This document shows, piece by piece, positions 8,811 through 17,918 of a DNA stretch of 64,000 nucleotides (positions are counted from its first letter, which is position 1; each line of letters begins with the position of its first letter). The stretch spans positions 1-64,000 of the forward strand of contig JABCZN010000009.1 of NCBI GenBank assembly GCA_013289665.1, read 5' to 3'. The position numbers were made by a program, and so were the translations under genes. This DNA is from Acidobacteriota bacterium (lineage in GTDB: Bacteria > Acidobacteriota > Terriglobia > Acidiferrales > UBA7541). Under the pieces are notes generated by a model, which saw only the letters and a program-made list of their open reading frames with translations, was not told the DNA's origin and did no database searches.

Positions 8811-9797
8811 TCACCCCGATTTCGCGTCGGGGTGCCGCGGTGTCCAATCGTTCGGCGGAAACGTCACCCGCCAGAACGATTGATTCGGCAGCATGAACTC
8901 GACCCCCACACGAGTCTGCTCGCCCGGAGTCTTGTCAATGTGGACGACGACGCACTCCAGCGTTCCCTTTGTCTGCAGGTTCGACAGTGTAAATCGCTGG
9001 CCCCTGTACACCGGCGCCATGACCGCGATCAAAGCTCCATGCGCGCTGATCGCCAGCGTGCACGTGTCTTCTTCAAAGGACGACGCGCCACTGCCCTGAC
9101 TTGAGACCCGCACCGGCAGCCTCATCAGAACCCGCTGACTCCTGCGGCGATTCGCCGCCAGCCACGAGAGTTCGCGCGACTCGGTAATCCATCTGTTCAG
9201 AGTCACAAACTGCTGCGGCTCCATCACGGTGAACATCAGCCCCATGCCCTTGCCTGGTTGGTTGTAGACGACTCTTGCGTGGGCTTCGAACAGTTCCCGG
9301 CCTTTTGTGATGCGTACATCCGTGACCGTTCCCAAGGCAAACGGGCTGTCCGTGTCCACGTTGCAGCCTTGCTGGCTCAAATCGCGCACCCGCGTTTTCA
9401 GCCGCGCCCCCGGCTCGTCCGCTATCACCTCAACGGCCGCAGTAAACGCATAGCGAGGATGAGTGCGTCGGTCGGCCCCGGTTTTCGTCCCAGAATCGGG
9501 AGCGGGCTCTTCCCTCTCAGCGCTCTGCACGACAGGCCCGGCGGGATTCGCGCTTTCAACCCGAAGGCTGACAACGCTTGCAAAGCTCTCCAGCTCATCC
9601 TGTATCTCGACGGAACCGGCAGGATTCTCGCCCTCATCCCGAAGACCAATGGAGCCCACACCCAGAAGGTTCTCCAGTTCATCCCGCACCGCGACGGAAC
9701 TCGCGGACAGCTCGCTTTCAACGCGGACCACCACCTGCTCCGCGGACTTCGGCTCTTCTTTGACCTTCCGCTTTCGATTGCGACGCTTCGCAGTCAT
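8811..9797 (-). CDS. Tandem PilZ-domain protein with N-terminal repeat tract
   Basis: About 328 residues from the ATG at 9797; in-frame upstream starts at 9827 and 9851 cannot be excluded, and none has a strong RBS. A basic N-terminus (RRNRKRK) precedes an acidic tract of about five imperfect 13-15-residue repeats (residues 22-87, units like SVEIQDELESFAS). The first PilZ domain has RRTHPRY and DLSQQG, matching the RxxxR and DxSxxG c-di-GMP contacts. The second PilZ domain has QRVLMRLPVRV and AISAHG, so its acidic residue is replaced. It probably acts as a cytoplasmic c-di-GMP effector, the second domain perhaps being non-binding. Confidence 0.8.
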   Translation of the reverse strand: MTAKRRNRKRKVKEEPKSAEQVVVRVESELSASSVAVRDELENLLGVGSIGLRDEGENPAGSVEIQDELESFASVVSLRVESANPAGPVVQSAEREEPAPDSGTKTGADRRTHPRYAFTAAVEVIADEPGARLKTRVRDLSQQGCNVDTDSPFALGTVTDVRITKGRELFEAHARVVYNQPGKGMGLMFTVMEPQQFVTLNRWITESRELSWLAANRRRSQRVLMRLPVRVSSQGSGASSFEEDTCTLAISAHGALIAVMAPVYRGQRFTLSNLQTKGTLECVVVHIDKTPGEQTRVGVEFMLPNQSFWRVTFPPNDWTPRHPDAKSG

Positions 9798-10066
9798 AGA
9801 ATTCTCATGCCAACCGTGCGGCTCCATCGCTTTAAGATGAACATATCGCATGTGACGAACAACATTAAAGGTGGAACTGCTGGGTATTTGTCGGTGGTGT
9901 TAATACTGCTTCAGTTCAGCTCCCGGTGAGACGCAGGGTATTTGAAATCCATTCCCCCGGTTTGCAGTCCTGTCTGTTTGTCGAAGGAAGCTGAACCGGG
10001 TATCTGGCCCGCTCCGCCGTGCTACCATTCTCCCCTTCTAACAAAAATCCGCCTGAAGGAGATGCC

Positions 10067-10990
10067 ATGAATCAATCCCAACGCTGGCCACCCCTGCCTT
10101 TAGCCTACTGGAAAGACACCTACGCCACCCTGCACATGTGGACGCAGATCGTCGGCAAGGTCCGCCTGGCGCTGTGTCCCAACTTGAACCACTGGTGGGG
10201 AACCGCTCTCTACGTCACCCCCCGCGGCCTCACCACTTCCGCAATGCCCTACGAAAAAGGCATTTTCGAAGTGCGCTTCGATTTCATCGGCCACGTGCTG
10301 GAAGTCCAAACCAGTCTCGGCGAAACCAGGGCCTTCCGTCTCGTTCCGCGCACCGTCGCCGCCTTCTACGAAGAATTCATGGGCGCGCTCCACTCGCTCG
10401 GTATCAACGCAAAAGTCTGGGAAATGCCGGTCGAAGTCCCCAGGCCGGTTCGATTCACCGTTGATAAAAGTCACGCCTCCTACGACCCCGAATACGCGCA
10501 TCGTTTCTGGCAGGTACTCGCTACTGTGACACCCATCTTGCAAACTTTTCGCGCCGGCTTCATCGGCAAATCCAGTCCCGTACATTTTTTCTGGGGCAGC
10601 TTCGATCTCGCCGTATCCCGCTTCTCCGGACACCGCGCGCCGCTCCGTCCGGGCACCGATACCATCACAAAAGAAGGCTACTCACACGAGGTAATCAGCG
10701 TGGGTTTTTGGCCTGGCGATGGAGAAGTCATCAAGGACGCTGCGTTCTACGCCTATGCCGCGCCAGAACCCCCGGGCTTCAAAGACAGCCCGGTTCAACC
10801 CGCAAAAGCCTTCTACCGCCCCGAAAAAAGCGAATTCTTCCTCATGTACGACGACGTCCGTCTCTCCCGCTCTCCCGAAAGTGACCTCCTCGCTTTCTGC
10901 CAAACCACTTATGATGCTGCCGCCAATCTTGCGCATTGGAATCGCGTCGAACTCGAGCGCCCCGCCACCCACACAAGCGCAGTTGCGTAG
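10067..10990 (+). CDS. DUF5996 family protein
   Basis: 307 residues from the ATG preceded by GAAGGAGATG; the frame is open 16 codons further upstream but without a better start. The sequence WPPLPLAYWKDTYATLHMWTQIVGK with the LNHWWGTALYVTPRGLTT strand is typical of the DUF5996 family, as is the HFFWGSFDLAVSRFSGR-like segment, here with SGH. These are cytoplasmic proteins of unknown function, common in soil bacteria. No signal peptide or membrane segment. It stands alone. Confidence 0.85.
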   Translation: MNQSQRWPPLPLAYWKDTYATLHMWTQIVGKVRLALCPNLNHWWGTALYVTPRGLTTSAMPYEKGIFEVRFDFIGHVLEVQTSLGETRAFRLVPRTVAAFYEEFMGALHSLGINAKVWEMPVEVPRPVRFTVDKSHASYDPEYAHRFWQVLATVTPILQTFRAGFIGKSSPVHFFWGSFDLAVSRFSGHRAPLRPGTDTITKEGYSHEVISVGFWPGDGEVIKDAAFYAYAAPEPPGFKDSPVQPAKAFYRPEKSEFFLMYDDVRLSRSPESDLLAFCQTTYDAAANLAHWNRVELERPATHTSAVA

Positions 10991-11062
10991 TCCCTACCAT
11001 CGGCTAAGCACCATCTCGAAGCTCGTTCTCTGGCGGGTCGGGGCTCATGACCCCCCGAAGAG

Positions 11063-11102
11063 CGCGAACGCTTTCGCCAACGCGTCCGCGAAGGCGTTCG
11101 CG
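11063..11102. repeat. Long hairpin, 15-bp stem
   Basis: Arms 11063-11077 and 11088-11102 are complementary except for one position, around a 10-nt loop. The stem contains GCGAACGC/GCGTTCGC. No U-run follows, so it is more like a REP-type palindrome than a simple terminator. It lies in the 294-base gap between the DUF5996 and STAS genes, which holds no other recognisable feature. Confidence 0.6.
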
Positions 11103-11284
11103 AGCATCTGGTCTCGATCGCACCGCCCCCAGGCCCGAGGAGCACTGAAGTTCTCTCGAGACTTCGCGGCACTATCGGAATCTGTGATCCTAAAGTGTTC
11201 TTTTTTGCACACCTGGAGGCACCTCCTCGTGTTCTACTTGAATCGTCGCGGCGCAGCCCTGTCCCCGTCGACGGAGGAATTCAC

Positions 11285-11650
11285 ATGTCTCTGAAAATGA
11301 CCGGTAGCGAAGTGGATGGAGTTTCCTTGGTGGGTTTGAATGGCCGCATTGTTCTGGGCGAAGAGAGCACGGCTCTCCGCGAGAAACTCAAAGGCCTGAT
11401 CGCCGGTGGAAAAAAGAAGATCGTTCTGAACATGGCCGAAATCGAGTACATAGACAGTTCCGGGCTGGGCGCTTTGGTCGCCGCGCATCTTAGTGCCAAG
11501 AATGGCGGCGCATCGATTCGCCTCTGCAATCTAGGCCAGAAATTCCACGAAGTCCTTCAGTTAACCAAACTGCTCACCATTTTCGACGTCTACGATACCG
11601 AAGCCGCCGCCGTCGCCAGTTTTCCCAATTCCCTGGCCACCAGCAATTAG
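11285..11650 (+). CDS. STAS-domain anti-sigma factor antagonist
   Basis: 121 residues; the start is set by GACGGAGGAATTCAC. A single STAS domain (SpoIIAA/RsbV type) carries the strand-helix signature EYIDSSGLGALVAAH. Ser58 or Ser59 should be the site phosphorylated by a partner anti-sigma kinase. Such proteins release sigma factors or act in RsbR-like switches. No HATPase_c kinase or sigma gene is adjacent, so the partner must be elsewhere. Confidence 0.9.
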   Translation: MSLKMTGSEVDGVSLVGLNGRIVLGEESTALREKLKGLIAGGKKKIVLNMAEIEYIDSSGLGALVAAHLSAKNGGASIRLCNLGQKFHEVLQLTKLLTIFDVYDTEAAAVASFPNSLATSN

Positions 11651-11689
11651 CCGCGAAACCAGCCGAGCAGTCCTGACTTTTCTAGCCTT

Positions 11690-11735
11690 TCTAGGGGCGA
11701 GGCTCGCCCCGCCCTCTCGGGTTACTCTTCCCTGC
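11690..11735. repeat. TCTAGGGG palindromic element, copy 1
   Basis: An 8-bp stem (11694-11701 / 11703-11710) is followed by GCCCTCTCGGGTTACTCTTC. A clear second copy with the same flanks but a different stem lies at 34884-34930. It is in the gap after the STAS gene and could end its transcript, but the shared sequence makes it a dispersed repeat. Confidence 0.65.
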
Positions 11736-11871
11736 AATATTCTCCGCCCATTCGTCTACACCTGAGCATGGAAATCCGTCACCCCCGGCCCAATGGACAG
11801 TGCTATCCGATTCGTGTCGCCCGTTCCTCAATCGCCTCGACTCCGAATTCCCGGCGCACTAAACTTTAAGA

Positions 11872-12213
11872 ATGAACCGAGACTGCCGTGGCCTGCGATT
11901 TTCGTTCAATGCGGACGCCGAGATCGCTCCGGAAAGCTCTCCGAAAGCCATTCTGCCCGCCCACGTCACAGAGCTGAGCCTGCAAGGCTGTTTCCTGGAG
12001 ACCTCCGCCTCGTTCGAGTTACAGCGCAACGTGCTGGTGAAGATTCATGATGCCGGGGAATCCTTCGAGGCCGATGCGGTAATCCTTTACACCAGGCCAT
12101 CGGGCCTGGGCCTCATGTTTCGCGACGTAAAGCCCCGCTCTCGCGACCTCCTCCAAAACTGGATCCTCAAAGCCCTCGACCGCCAACTCGAGGCCCAGCA
12201 AATTCCCAGCTAG
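11872..12213 (+). CDS. Single PilZ-domain protein
   Basis: 113 residues that are one PilZ domain: an N-terminal arginine-rich segment (NRDCRGLRF), ELSLQGCFLET as the DxSxxG-like motif with Glu in place of Asp, and a LGLMF strand near the end. It is likely a c-di-GMP binder or a degenerate relative; it could regulate a partner by direct contact. The RBS is weak (CTTTAAGA). It is the second of three PilZ-containing genes in this window. Confidence 0.8.
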   Translation: MNRDCRGLRFSFNADAEIAPESSPKAILPAHVTELSLQGCFLETSASFELQRNVLVKIHDAGESFEADAVILYTRPSGLGLMFRDVKPRSRDLLQNWILKALDRQLEAQQIPS

Positions 12214-12454
12214 CCCCTATTCCCCACTGCCTTTTCATCCACCCGTAGCGGCCACCCGCGGCGTGCGGCCGCTGTTTGGGTTCCGCCTCGCACTCGACCA
12301 GCGCCGCCCCTCACTCATGTTTCAGCTTCCAGAAATCCAGGCAGGACGTTCGCCCGGATCAACTTGTCCGGCCACCCGACTCACCTGCAACAGAAATTTG
12401 GAATCCTTTGCAAAAACCAAGGGCCGGAAACCTTAGGTTCCGGGCACCATTCCC

Positions 12455-12724
12455 TTAATGCCCGCGATCGTGATCGTGATCCTTACCAAACTCATGGACT
12501 TTGTAGTGCTCGCGAAATTGGCCCTTGTCGCCATATTCCCAAACGTCACCACTGCGGGTATCAAAGAACGCGTGGTTGCCCCCGCTATAGGAAAGTTGAA
12601 TCCGAGCGAAGTCTCGATCATCCGCCATGGTGACCTGCGGCTGAAAGACTGGTTTCAGTACGATTACCGGCAGAAGCAAGGCGATGATTGTGAGGATAGT
12701 CTTCGTGTAAAGATCAATGCGCAT
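12455..12724 (-). CDS. Small membrane-anchored protein
   Basis: 89 residues from the ATG behind a perfect AGGAGG; the 13 upstream codons are not needed. The N-terminus (RIDLYTKTILTIIALLLPVIV) is an uncleaved anchor or signal peptide, followed by a short extracytoplasmic domain. The tail ends in a His/Asp-rich run (GKDHDHDRGH) that could bind metal. I recall similar short proteins with this leader in Acidobacteriota, but I know no function. Its promoter must lie inside the adjacent FkbM remnant. Confidence 0.65.
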   Translation of the reverse strand: MRIDLYTKTILTIIALLLPVIVLKPVFQPQVTMADDRDFARIQLSYSGGNHAFFDTRSGDVWEYGDKGQFREHYKVHEFGKDHDHDRGH

Positions 12725-12750
12725 GTGAGCGCCTCCTAGTTTCCGCAGAA

Positions 12751-13178
12751 GCCGAAGCTTCAAACTTCGCTCTGCTTGCCCAAAATGTTCGACGTTATCG
12801 GAACGTCATCCCCGTTCATGCCGCCCTCTCGTATCACGACGGAGAAATCAGTGTCTGTGAGCCCGACCCGTCCATCGGCGCTGGGAATTGTGGGCATTTA
12901 TCACTCACGAGGGTCCGGGAGTTAAAGTTCGCGCCATCACAATGCAAACCCTCCTAAAAGAGATACCGGGTGGCTCAGTGGATCTGCTAAGGATCGACAT
13001 CGAAGGATCCGAAAAAGAGGTATTCGAATCCTGTGACTGGATAAGCGATGTGCGACGCCTGATGATTGACCTGCACGACCGAATCAAACCCGGATACAGC
13101 GAAGCGGTAAATTCAGTGATACAGGGGTTCAGAAACTTACAGCGAGGAGGAACAACGCTGTATTTACGCAACTCCTGA
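12751..13178 (+). pseudogene. FkbM-type methyltransferase remnant
   Basis: Two frames together read as the C-terminal two-thirds of a FkbM SAM-dependent methyltransferase. The first frame (12751 to about 12900) gives EASNFALLAQNVRRY and NVIPVHAALSYHDGEISV. The second frame (about 12890-13178) gives VKVRAITMQTLLKEI, VDLLRIDIEGSEKEV and the C-terminal end. A single frame change near 12880-12915 joins them. The SAM-binding glycine loop and all upstream sequence are missing, because the neighbouring gene on the other strand begins there. It is therefore both 5'-truncated and frameshifted, and non-functional. Confidence 0.75.
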
Positions 13179-13247
13179 TCAACCGGGAACGAGAATCCTG
13201 CCTGGCAAACGCGCGCGCGCACTGCCAGTAAAACTTTTGCGGCGAAC

Positions 13248-13931
13248 CTACGGAATATCCGCTTCGTGGAACCCGAAGCCCTTTAACATGCCCGAGATGG
13301 TGCTCCTCGCGTTGGCGGCAGCGGTCTTGAGGATGCCATCCTGCAACGCGGCTTGCTGCAGTTGGCGCTCGGCTTCTTCGCGAACTTCGCTTTCCAGGTT
13401 GGGGTCTGGGGAGGAGAACAGCCCGGTGTCGCGGGAATATACTTTCGTCCTGGCATTATCAATCCGCGTGCTGAAGACTTCCGCGCCGGGCAGGTGAATC
13501 GACACTTTCTGCCCTTCTACCACGACATCGCCGGGCTGCAGGGCCGCGAGATTTATCCCCGCAACCACTTCTCCGTGCACCACAAGCAGCAGGCGGTCAC
13601 CCGCAAGAAATTTCGGCAGGTATGCATTTGCGTGTTCACCCGAAATAATCTTGTCCATCGTGTAGCTCACGGTTTCGAGGCGTTGCAATTGCTGAATTTG
13701 ACGAACCACCGTGGGCTGATCCACGCTGATCAGCGTACGCCCTCCGCGCAAATTGCCAATCAGGTGCCATAACCCGAGCCCGCCCGAAAACCACACCAGC
13801 GCCCCCAGCAAAACAAAGCTAAGAACCGCGCCCAAAAAGGTTCCCAGAATCCACGAGCGCAAGTTCCGCAAATTACCCTGCTTTCCGCAAGTCGCCGGTT
13901 CGATAGCTGCAGTCGGATTATCAATCGTCAT
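13248..13931 (-). CDS. DUF4230 membrane-anchored protein
   Basis: 227 residues from the ATG at 13931; an in-frame TTG 12 codons upstream is possible. An N-terminal cytoplasmic stretch is followed by one membrane helix (about residues 28-55, ILGTFLGAVLSFVLLGALVWF). The extracytoplasmic DUF4230 domain follows, with the characteristic VVRQIQQLQRLETVSYTMDKII, LLLVVHGEVVAGINL and ISIHLP-like strands. The tail is helical (EVREEAERQLQQAAL). The function is unknown. It lies convergent to the FkbM remnant. Confidence 0.8.
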   Translation of the reverse strand: MTIDNPTAAIEPATCGKQGNLRNLRSWILGTFLGAVLSFVLLGALVWFSGGLGLWHLIGNLRGGRTLISVDQPTVVRQIQQLQRLETVSYTMDKIISGEHANAYLPKFLAGDRLLLVVHGEVVAGINLAALQPGDVVVEGQKVSIHLPGAEVFSTRIDNARTKVYSRDTGLFSSPDPNLESEVREEAERQLQQAALQDGILKTAAANARSTISGMLKGFGFHEADIP

Positions 13932-14113
13932 CTGTTTGCCCAACAATTTCAGTGTAGACAAGGCCAAAGATCAGCGCCAACATTCCTTCGCAGCGCTCGC
14001 TCAGCCGTTACTCCCTAAGCCTCCCCATCAGCAGATCTCGGCCCATTCTTCCCGGCGATTCTCATCGTCGTCACTGATTAGCTCGTTTCTCTGAGGTCAG
14101 AGGCGCAGACACC

Positions 14114-14569
14114 CTAGTTCAATTGCGACCGCACAATCCAAATCACAATGCCAATGGGAATCCCCGCCGCGGCAATAGCGGCGAAGAGAATGATTCCGAG
14201 GAACATCCAATCCCGTCTCGTGTTCGCTCCCGGCTGCTCCCTCTCCCGGATCAGCAGCCGGTAGTTACGCCGATTCGCCTTCCAGAAGACGTGGAACATA
14301 TCGCCTGCTACCGGTATTGCTCCGAGTGCGGTTTCCAGAACTACGTTAGCAATCATGCGAACCAGGGTGACCCCTTGCACGCCGCGACACCACGCCGCGA
14401 ACACGATTAAGAAAGAGGCGATGGCCGCCATCGCGTCTCCGATCCCGGGAACCCATCCAATCAAGGCGTCGAGCCCAAATCGAATCTGGGTTCCAGGGAT
14501 ACGGAATATGTCGTCCAGCAGGGCGGCAACGTAATCAAGGTGCTCGTTTGACGTGATTTCGGGGCTCAT
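14114..14569 (-). CDS. DUF4112 membrane protein
   Basis: 151 residues from the ATG at 14569; the longer open frame upstream crosses a hairpin and is not coding-like. The DUF4112 hallmark is clear: LDDIFRIPGTQIRFGLDALIGWVPGIGD, shown here as LDDIFRIPGT and DALIGWVPGIGD, then GAIPVAGDMFHVFWKANRRN. Two to three hydrophobic segments and a C-terminal membrane helix (FLGIILFAAIAAAGIPIGIVIW) place it in the inner membrane. Function not known. Confidence 0.85.
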   Translation of the reverse strand: MSPEITSNEHLDYVAALLDDIFRIPGTQIRFGLDALIGWVPGIGDAMAAIASFLIVFAAWCRGVQGVTLVRMIANVVLETALGAIPVAGDMFHVFWKANRRNYRLLIREREQPGANTRRDWMFLGIILFAAIAAAGIPIGIVIWIVRSQLN

Positions 14570-14611
14570 GTCACCAGTCCGCCTAATACTATACAGCCCG
14601 TCACAAACCCG

Positions 14612-14644
14612 ACGGGCCTGGGTCCCAGTGGGTCCCAGGCCCGT
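14612..14644. repeat. Perfect 11-bp inverted repeat
   Basis: Arms ACGGGCCTGGG (14612-14622) and CCCAGGCCCGT (14634-14644) flank an 11-nt spacer that itself can pair partly. It lies between the divergent DUF4112 gene and a small plus-strand ORF. It could be an operator-like site or a REP-type element; a terminator role is unlikely given the gene directions. Confidence 0.5.
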
Positions 14645-14690
14645 TCTTGTGTCCGACAGACAAGGGGCGTACTCTGACCTCGAGGTTGTT

Positions 14691-14849
14691 ATGTTTACTG
14701 CACTGTGTATCGGAAGCTTGTGCGTTTTCGTTTTCGGCACCCTCATTCGCTTCGGCATGTTGGCGGGCTTGTTGGCAAAAACCGGTGTGCTACCTGAAAA
14801 CTGGCGCCGATGGATGTACCGCACGAAGAGCCCGAACCCCAGGCGCTAA
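14691..14849 (+). CDS. Small hydrophobic membrane protein
   Basis: 52 residues with one to two hydrophobic helices (FTALCIGSLCVFVFGTLI, then MLAGLLAKTGVL) and a basic amphipathic tail (PENWRRWMYRTK). A GAGG box lies 7 bases before the ATG. The layout, a short membrane helix followed by a Trp/Arg-rich end, is protein-like rather than random, but no family is recognised. It lies 114 bases before frdA. Confidence 0.45.
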   Translation: MFTALCIGSLCVFVFGTLIRFGMLAGLLAKTGVLPENWRRWMYRTKSPNPRR

Positions 14850-14963
14850 TTCTCCTTTGATTCCCTCTCTTGACTTCTCCCAAGTTGAAAAGTACATTGC
14901 CACGTGTTTAGCAGCGGCCGGTTCCCTTTTTGCCAGCCGCCCAGAGAGTTCGGGGTTGTCCTT

Positions 14964-16730
14964 ATGGACGTTACGACCCACGACGTTCTCTTGGTCGGAG
15001 GTGGTGGTGCTGGCCTCCGCGCCGCCATAGCTGTATCCGAACTTAATCCCAATCTCAAAATCGCCGTCGTCTCCAAGGTCTATCCCATGCGGAGCCACAC
15101 CGTCTCCGCCGAAGGCGGCGCCGCCGGCGTCATCAAATCCGACGACTCCCTCGACGAACACGCCTACGACACCATCTCCGGCGGCGACTGGCTCTGCGAT
15201 CAGGACGCCGTCGAAGCCTTCGTAAACGAAGCCCCGCAGGAGCTTCTGCAACTCGAACACTGGGGCTGCCCTTGGAGCCGCCAGGACGACGGCCACATCG
15301 CCGTGCGCCCCTTCGGTGGAATGAAAAAGATGCGCACCTGGTTCGCCGCCGATAAAACCGGCTTCCACATGTTGCATACTCTGTTTCAAACCACCATGAA
15401 GTACAACTCCATCTTTCGCTACGACGAATGGTTCGTCACCAAACTCCTCGTGGATGATGGCCGCGTCCAGGGCGTCGTCGCCATCGAATTAATGTCCGGC
15501 AAAATTCAGGCCATCACCGCCAAGTCCGTAATCCTCTGCGCCGGCGGTTGCGGCCGCGTTTTTCCCTTTACCACCAACGCCAGCATCAAGACCGGCGACG
15601 GTATGGGCCTCGCCTATCGCGCCGGCGCTCCCCTGAAGGACATGGAATTCATCCAATATCATCCAACCGGCCTCCCCTTCACCGGCATCCTCATCACCGA
15701 AGCCGCCCGCGCCGAAGGCGGCTACCTCGTCAATAAAGACGGTTACCGCTATCTGCAGGACTACAACCTCGGCACTCCCACCGCCAAACCAGTCCTACGC
15801 TCGATGGAACTAGGCCCGCGCGATCGCCTCTCCCAAGCCTTCGTAAAAGAACAGGAAAAAGGCCGCACAATCGACGGCCCCTACGGCCCCGTCGTCCATC
15901 TCGATCTCCGCCATCTCGGGGAAAAACTCATCAACGCGAAGCTCCCCTTCGTCCGCGAACTCTGTACCAAATATCAAAACGTCGATCCCGTCCACGAACT
16001 CATTCCCGTCCGTCCCGTCATTCACTACATGATGGGCGGCGTCAGCACGGACATCAACGGCGCCACTCCTCTCCCCGGCCTCTTCGCCGCCGGCGAAGTC
16101 GCCTGCGTCAGCATCAACGGCGCCAACCGCCTCGGCTCCAATTCTCTTCCCGAACTCCTCGTCTTCGGCGCCCGCGCCGGCAAAGCCGCCGCCGAATTCG
16201 CCTCTTCCGCGAAACCAATCTCCAATTCCATCCTCGCGCAAGCCTTCGACGAGCAGCGCCGCATCGAAAACCAGTTCCTCCGCAACACCACCGGCCGCGA
16301 ACGCACTTCCACCATCCGCGAAGAAATGCAGCAGACCATGGAGACCAGCGCCGGAATCTACCGCACCGAATCCTCTCTCGCCGCTGGCGCGAAAACGCTT
16401 CGCCACCTCCAGGAGCGCTCCGACAACCTCGCCCTCGACGATCACTCTCTCACCTTCAACACCGATCTCGTCGCCGCCCTCGAACTCTCCTTCATGCTCG
16501 ACGTCGCCGAATCCATGGTCCAGTCCGCCCTGCAACGCACCGAATCCCGCGGTGCGCATCAGCGCACCGACTTCCCCAAGCGCAACGACGAAAAATTTCT
16601 CGCCCATTCCGTGGTCTTCCGCGCCGCCGACGGACGCCCCCGCGTCGAGTATCTCCCCGTCAGGATCACACGGTGGCCTCCCGGCGAACGCGTTTATGGA
16701 CAGCCTGCGCAGAAAGCCAGCGCAAGTTAG
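14964..16730 (+). CDS. frdA: Fumarate reductase/succinate dehydrogenase flavoprotein subunit
   Basis: 588 residues. The start at 14964 places the FAD loop GGGGAGL at residues 12-18 and the covalently flavinylated His45 in [11 protein letters not shown], the same spacing as E. coli FrdA. Further family motifs are [32 protein letters not shown] and [15 protein letters not shown]. The enzyme interconverts fumarate and succinate at the cytoplasmic face of the inner membrane. It is the first gene of frdABCD, with frdB starting 6 bases after its stop. The anchor subunits (see 17477 and 17919) identify this as the heme-free quinol:fumarate reductase class, though direction of use cannot be read from sequence. 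Confidence 0.96.
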   Translation: MDVTTHDVLLVGGGGAGLRAAIAVSELNPNLKIAVVSKVYPMRSHTVSAEGGAAGVIKSDDSLDEHAYDTISGGDWLCDQDAVEAFVNEAPQELLQLEHWGCPWSRQDDGHIAVRPFGGMKKMRTWFAADKTGFHMLHTLFQTTMKYNSIFRYDEWFVTKLLVDDGRVQGVVAIELMSGKIQAITAKSVILCAGGCGRVFPFTTNASIKTGDGMGLAYRAGAPLKDMEFIQYHPTGLPFTGILITEAARAEGGYLVNKDGYRYLQDYNLGTPTAKPVLRSMELGPRDRLSQAFVKEQEKGRTIDGPYGPVVHLDLRHLGEKLINAKLPFVRELCTKYQNVDPVHELIPVRPVIHYMMGGVSTDINGATPLPGLFAAGEVACVSINGANRLGSNSLPELLVFGARAGKAAAEFASSAKPISNSILAQAFDEQRRIENQFLRNTTGRERTSTIREEMQQTMETSAGIYRTESSLAAGAKTLRHLQERSDNLALDDHSLTFNTDLVAALELSFMLDVAESMVQSALQRTESRGAHQRTDFPKRNDEKFLAHSVVFRAADGRPRVEYLPVRITRWPPGERVYGQPAQKASAS

Positions 16731-16736
16731 GACATC

Positions 16737-17480
16737 ATGGCCGACACCATCAAACTCGAAATCTCGCGCTACTCTCCGGAGACCGACGCCGCTCCGCATT
16801 TCCAGAGCTTCGAAGTCCCCTTCCGCCGTGATTGGGTCGTCCTCGACGCGCTCAACTACATCAAGGACAAGCAGGACGGCTCGCTCACCTATCGCTGGTC
16901 CTGCCGCATGGGCATCTGCGGCAGTTGCGGCATGCTCGTCAACGGCGAGCCCAAACTCACCTGCGCCACCTTCCTTGCGGACTACGCGCCCGCGTCCATC
17001 CGCGTCGAACCGCTCCGAAATTTTCCCATCGTCCGCGATCTGGTCATCGCCATGAACGACTTCATGCGCAAGTTCCAGAAGATGAAGCCCTGGCTCATCC
17101 GAAAGGAAGAAAAGCCCGTCTCCGAAGGCGAATATCTACAAACTCCCGAACAGCTCGACGCCTACAAACAGTTCAGCATGTGCATCAACTGCATGCTCTG
17201 CTACGCCGCGTGCCCCGTCTACGGCCTTGACCCACTCTTCGCTGGCCCCGCCGCCATCGCCCTCGCGCAGCGCTACAACCTCGATTCCCGCGATCAGGGC
17301 GCCAAAGACCGCTTTCCGGTTCTCTCCCAGCACGACGCCATCTGGGGCTGCACCTTTGTCGGTGAATGCACGCGCGTATGCCCCAAGCACGTGGATCCCG
17401 CCGGCGCCATCCAGCAATACAAGCTCACCGCCGCGCTCGATTGGGTCAAATCCGTCGTCATGCCCTGGGGTGGAAAATGA
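16737..17480 (+). CDS. frdB: Fumarate reductase/succinate dehydrogenase iron-sulfur subunit
   Basis: 247 residues, the usual length. The N-terminal [2Fe-2S] ferredoxin domain has Cys56, Cys61, Cys64 and Cys76 ([10 protein letters not shown] then LTC). The C-terminal dicluster domain has [12 protein letters not shown] (Cys149, 152, 155, 159) and [14 protein letters not shown] (Cys205, 211, 215), ligating [4Fe-4S] and [3Fe-4S] centres. It passes electrons between FrdA and the quinone at FrdCD. The stop overlaps the frdC start as ATGA, indicating translational coupling. Confidence 0.96.
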   Translation: MADTIKLEISRYSPETDAAPHFQSFEVPFRRDWVVLDALNYIKDKQDGSLTYRWSCRMGICGSCGMLVNGEPKLTCATFLADYAPASIRVEPLRNFPIVRDLVIAMNDFMRKFQKMKPWLIRKEEKPVSEGEYLQTPEQLDAYKQFSMCINCMLCYAACPVYGLDPLFAGPAAIALAQRYNLDSRDQGAKDRFPVLSQHDAIWGCTFVGECTRVCPKHVDPAGAIQQYKLTAALDWVKSVVMPWGGK

Positions 17481-17902
17481 AATCCTCCGTCGCTACACCC
17501 CCCTACACACTCAACCACCCGCGCTGGTATCGCAAGCGCGTCTCCACCTACTGGTGGCTGCTGCGCTGGGAGTATCTCCGCTTCGTCCTGCGCGAAATCA
17601 GCAGCGTCTTCGTGGCGTGGTTTGTCGTGCTTACGATTGTGCAAATCTACGCGGTGTCCCGAGGACCGGATGCCTATGCCGAATTTCAAGACTTCCTGAA
17701 AAATCCGTTCGTTCTCGCCCTAAACGTCATCAGCTTCTTCTTCGTCGTCTTCCATTCCATCACCTGGTTCAATCTCTCCGCCCGTGCAATGGCCATCCGC
17801 ATCGGCGGAAAAAGAGTCCCCGGCTTTTTAATCTCCGGCCCAAATTTCGCCGCCTGGCTGGTTATTTCCGCGCTGATCGCTTGGCTTCTCCTGCGAGAAT
17901 AA
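17477..17902 (+). CDS. frdC: Fumarate reductase membrane anchor subunit C
   Basis: 141 residues. The start is the ATG of the ATGA overlap with frdB. Three membrane helices lie around residues 43-60, 78-95 and 120-138. Residues that match E. coli FrdC include STYWW, FVLRE with Glu40 (E. coli Glu29) and FHSITWF with His93 (E. coli His82), both implicated in menaquinol binding. With FrdD it forms the quinone site and membrane anchor. No axial heme-histidine pattern is evident, consistent with a type D anchor. Confidence 0.92.
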   Translation: MKSSVATPPYTLNHPRWYRKRVSTYWWLLRWEYLRFVLREISSVFVAWFVVLTIVQIYAVSRGPDAYAEFQDFLKNPFVLALNVISFFFVVFHSITWFNLSARAMAIRIGGKRVPGFLISGPNFAAWLVISALIAWLLLRE

Positions 17903-17918
17903 GAGGATAAAAGGCTGT

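Noticed and set aside
15810..16799. 329-residue minus-strand open frame opposite frdA
   Set aside because: Gly/Asp/Glu-rich mirror of frdA codon bias; frdA is certain.
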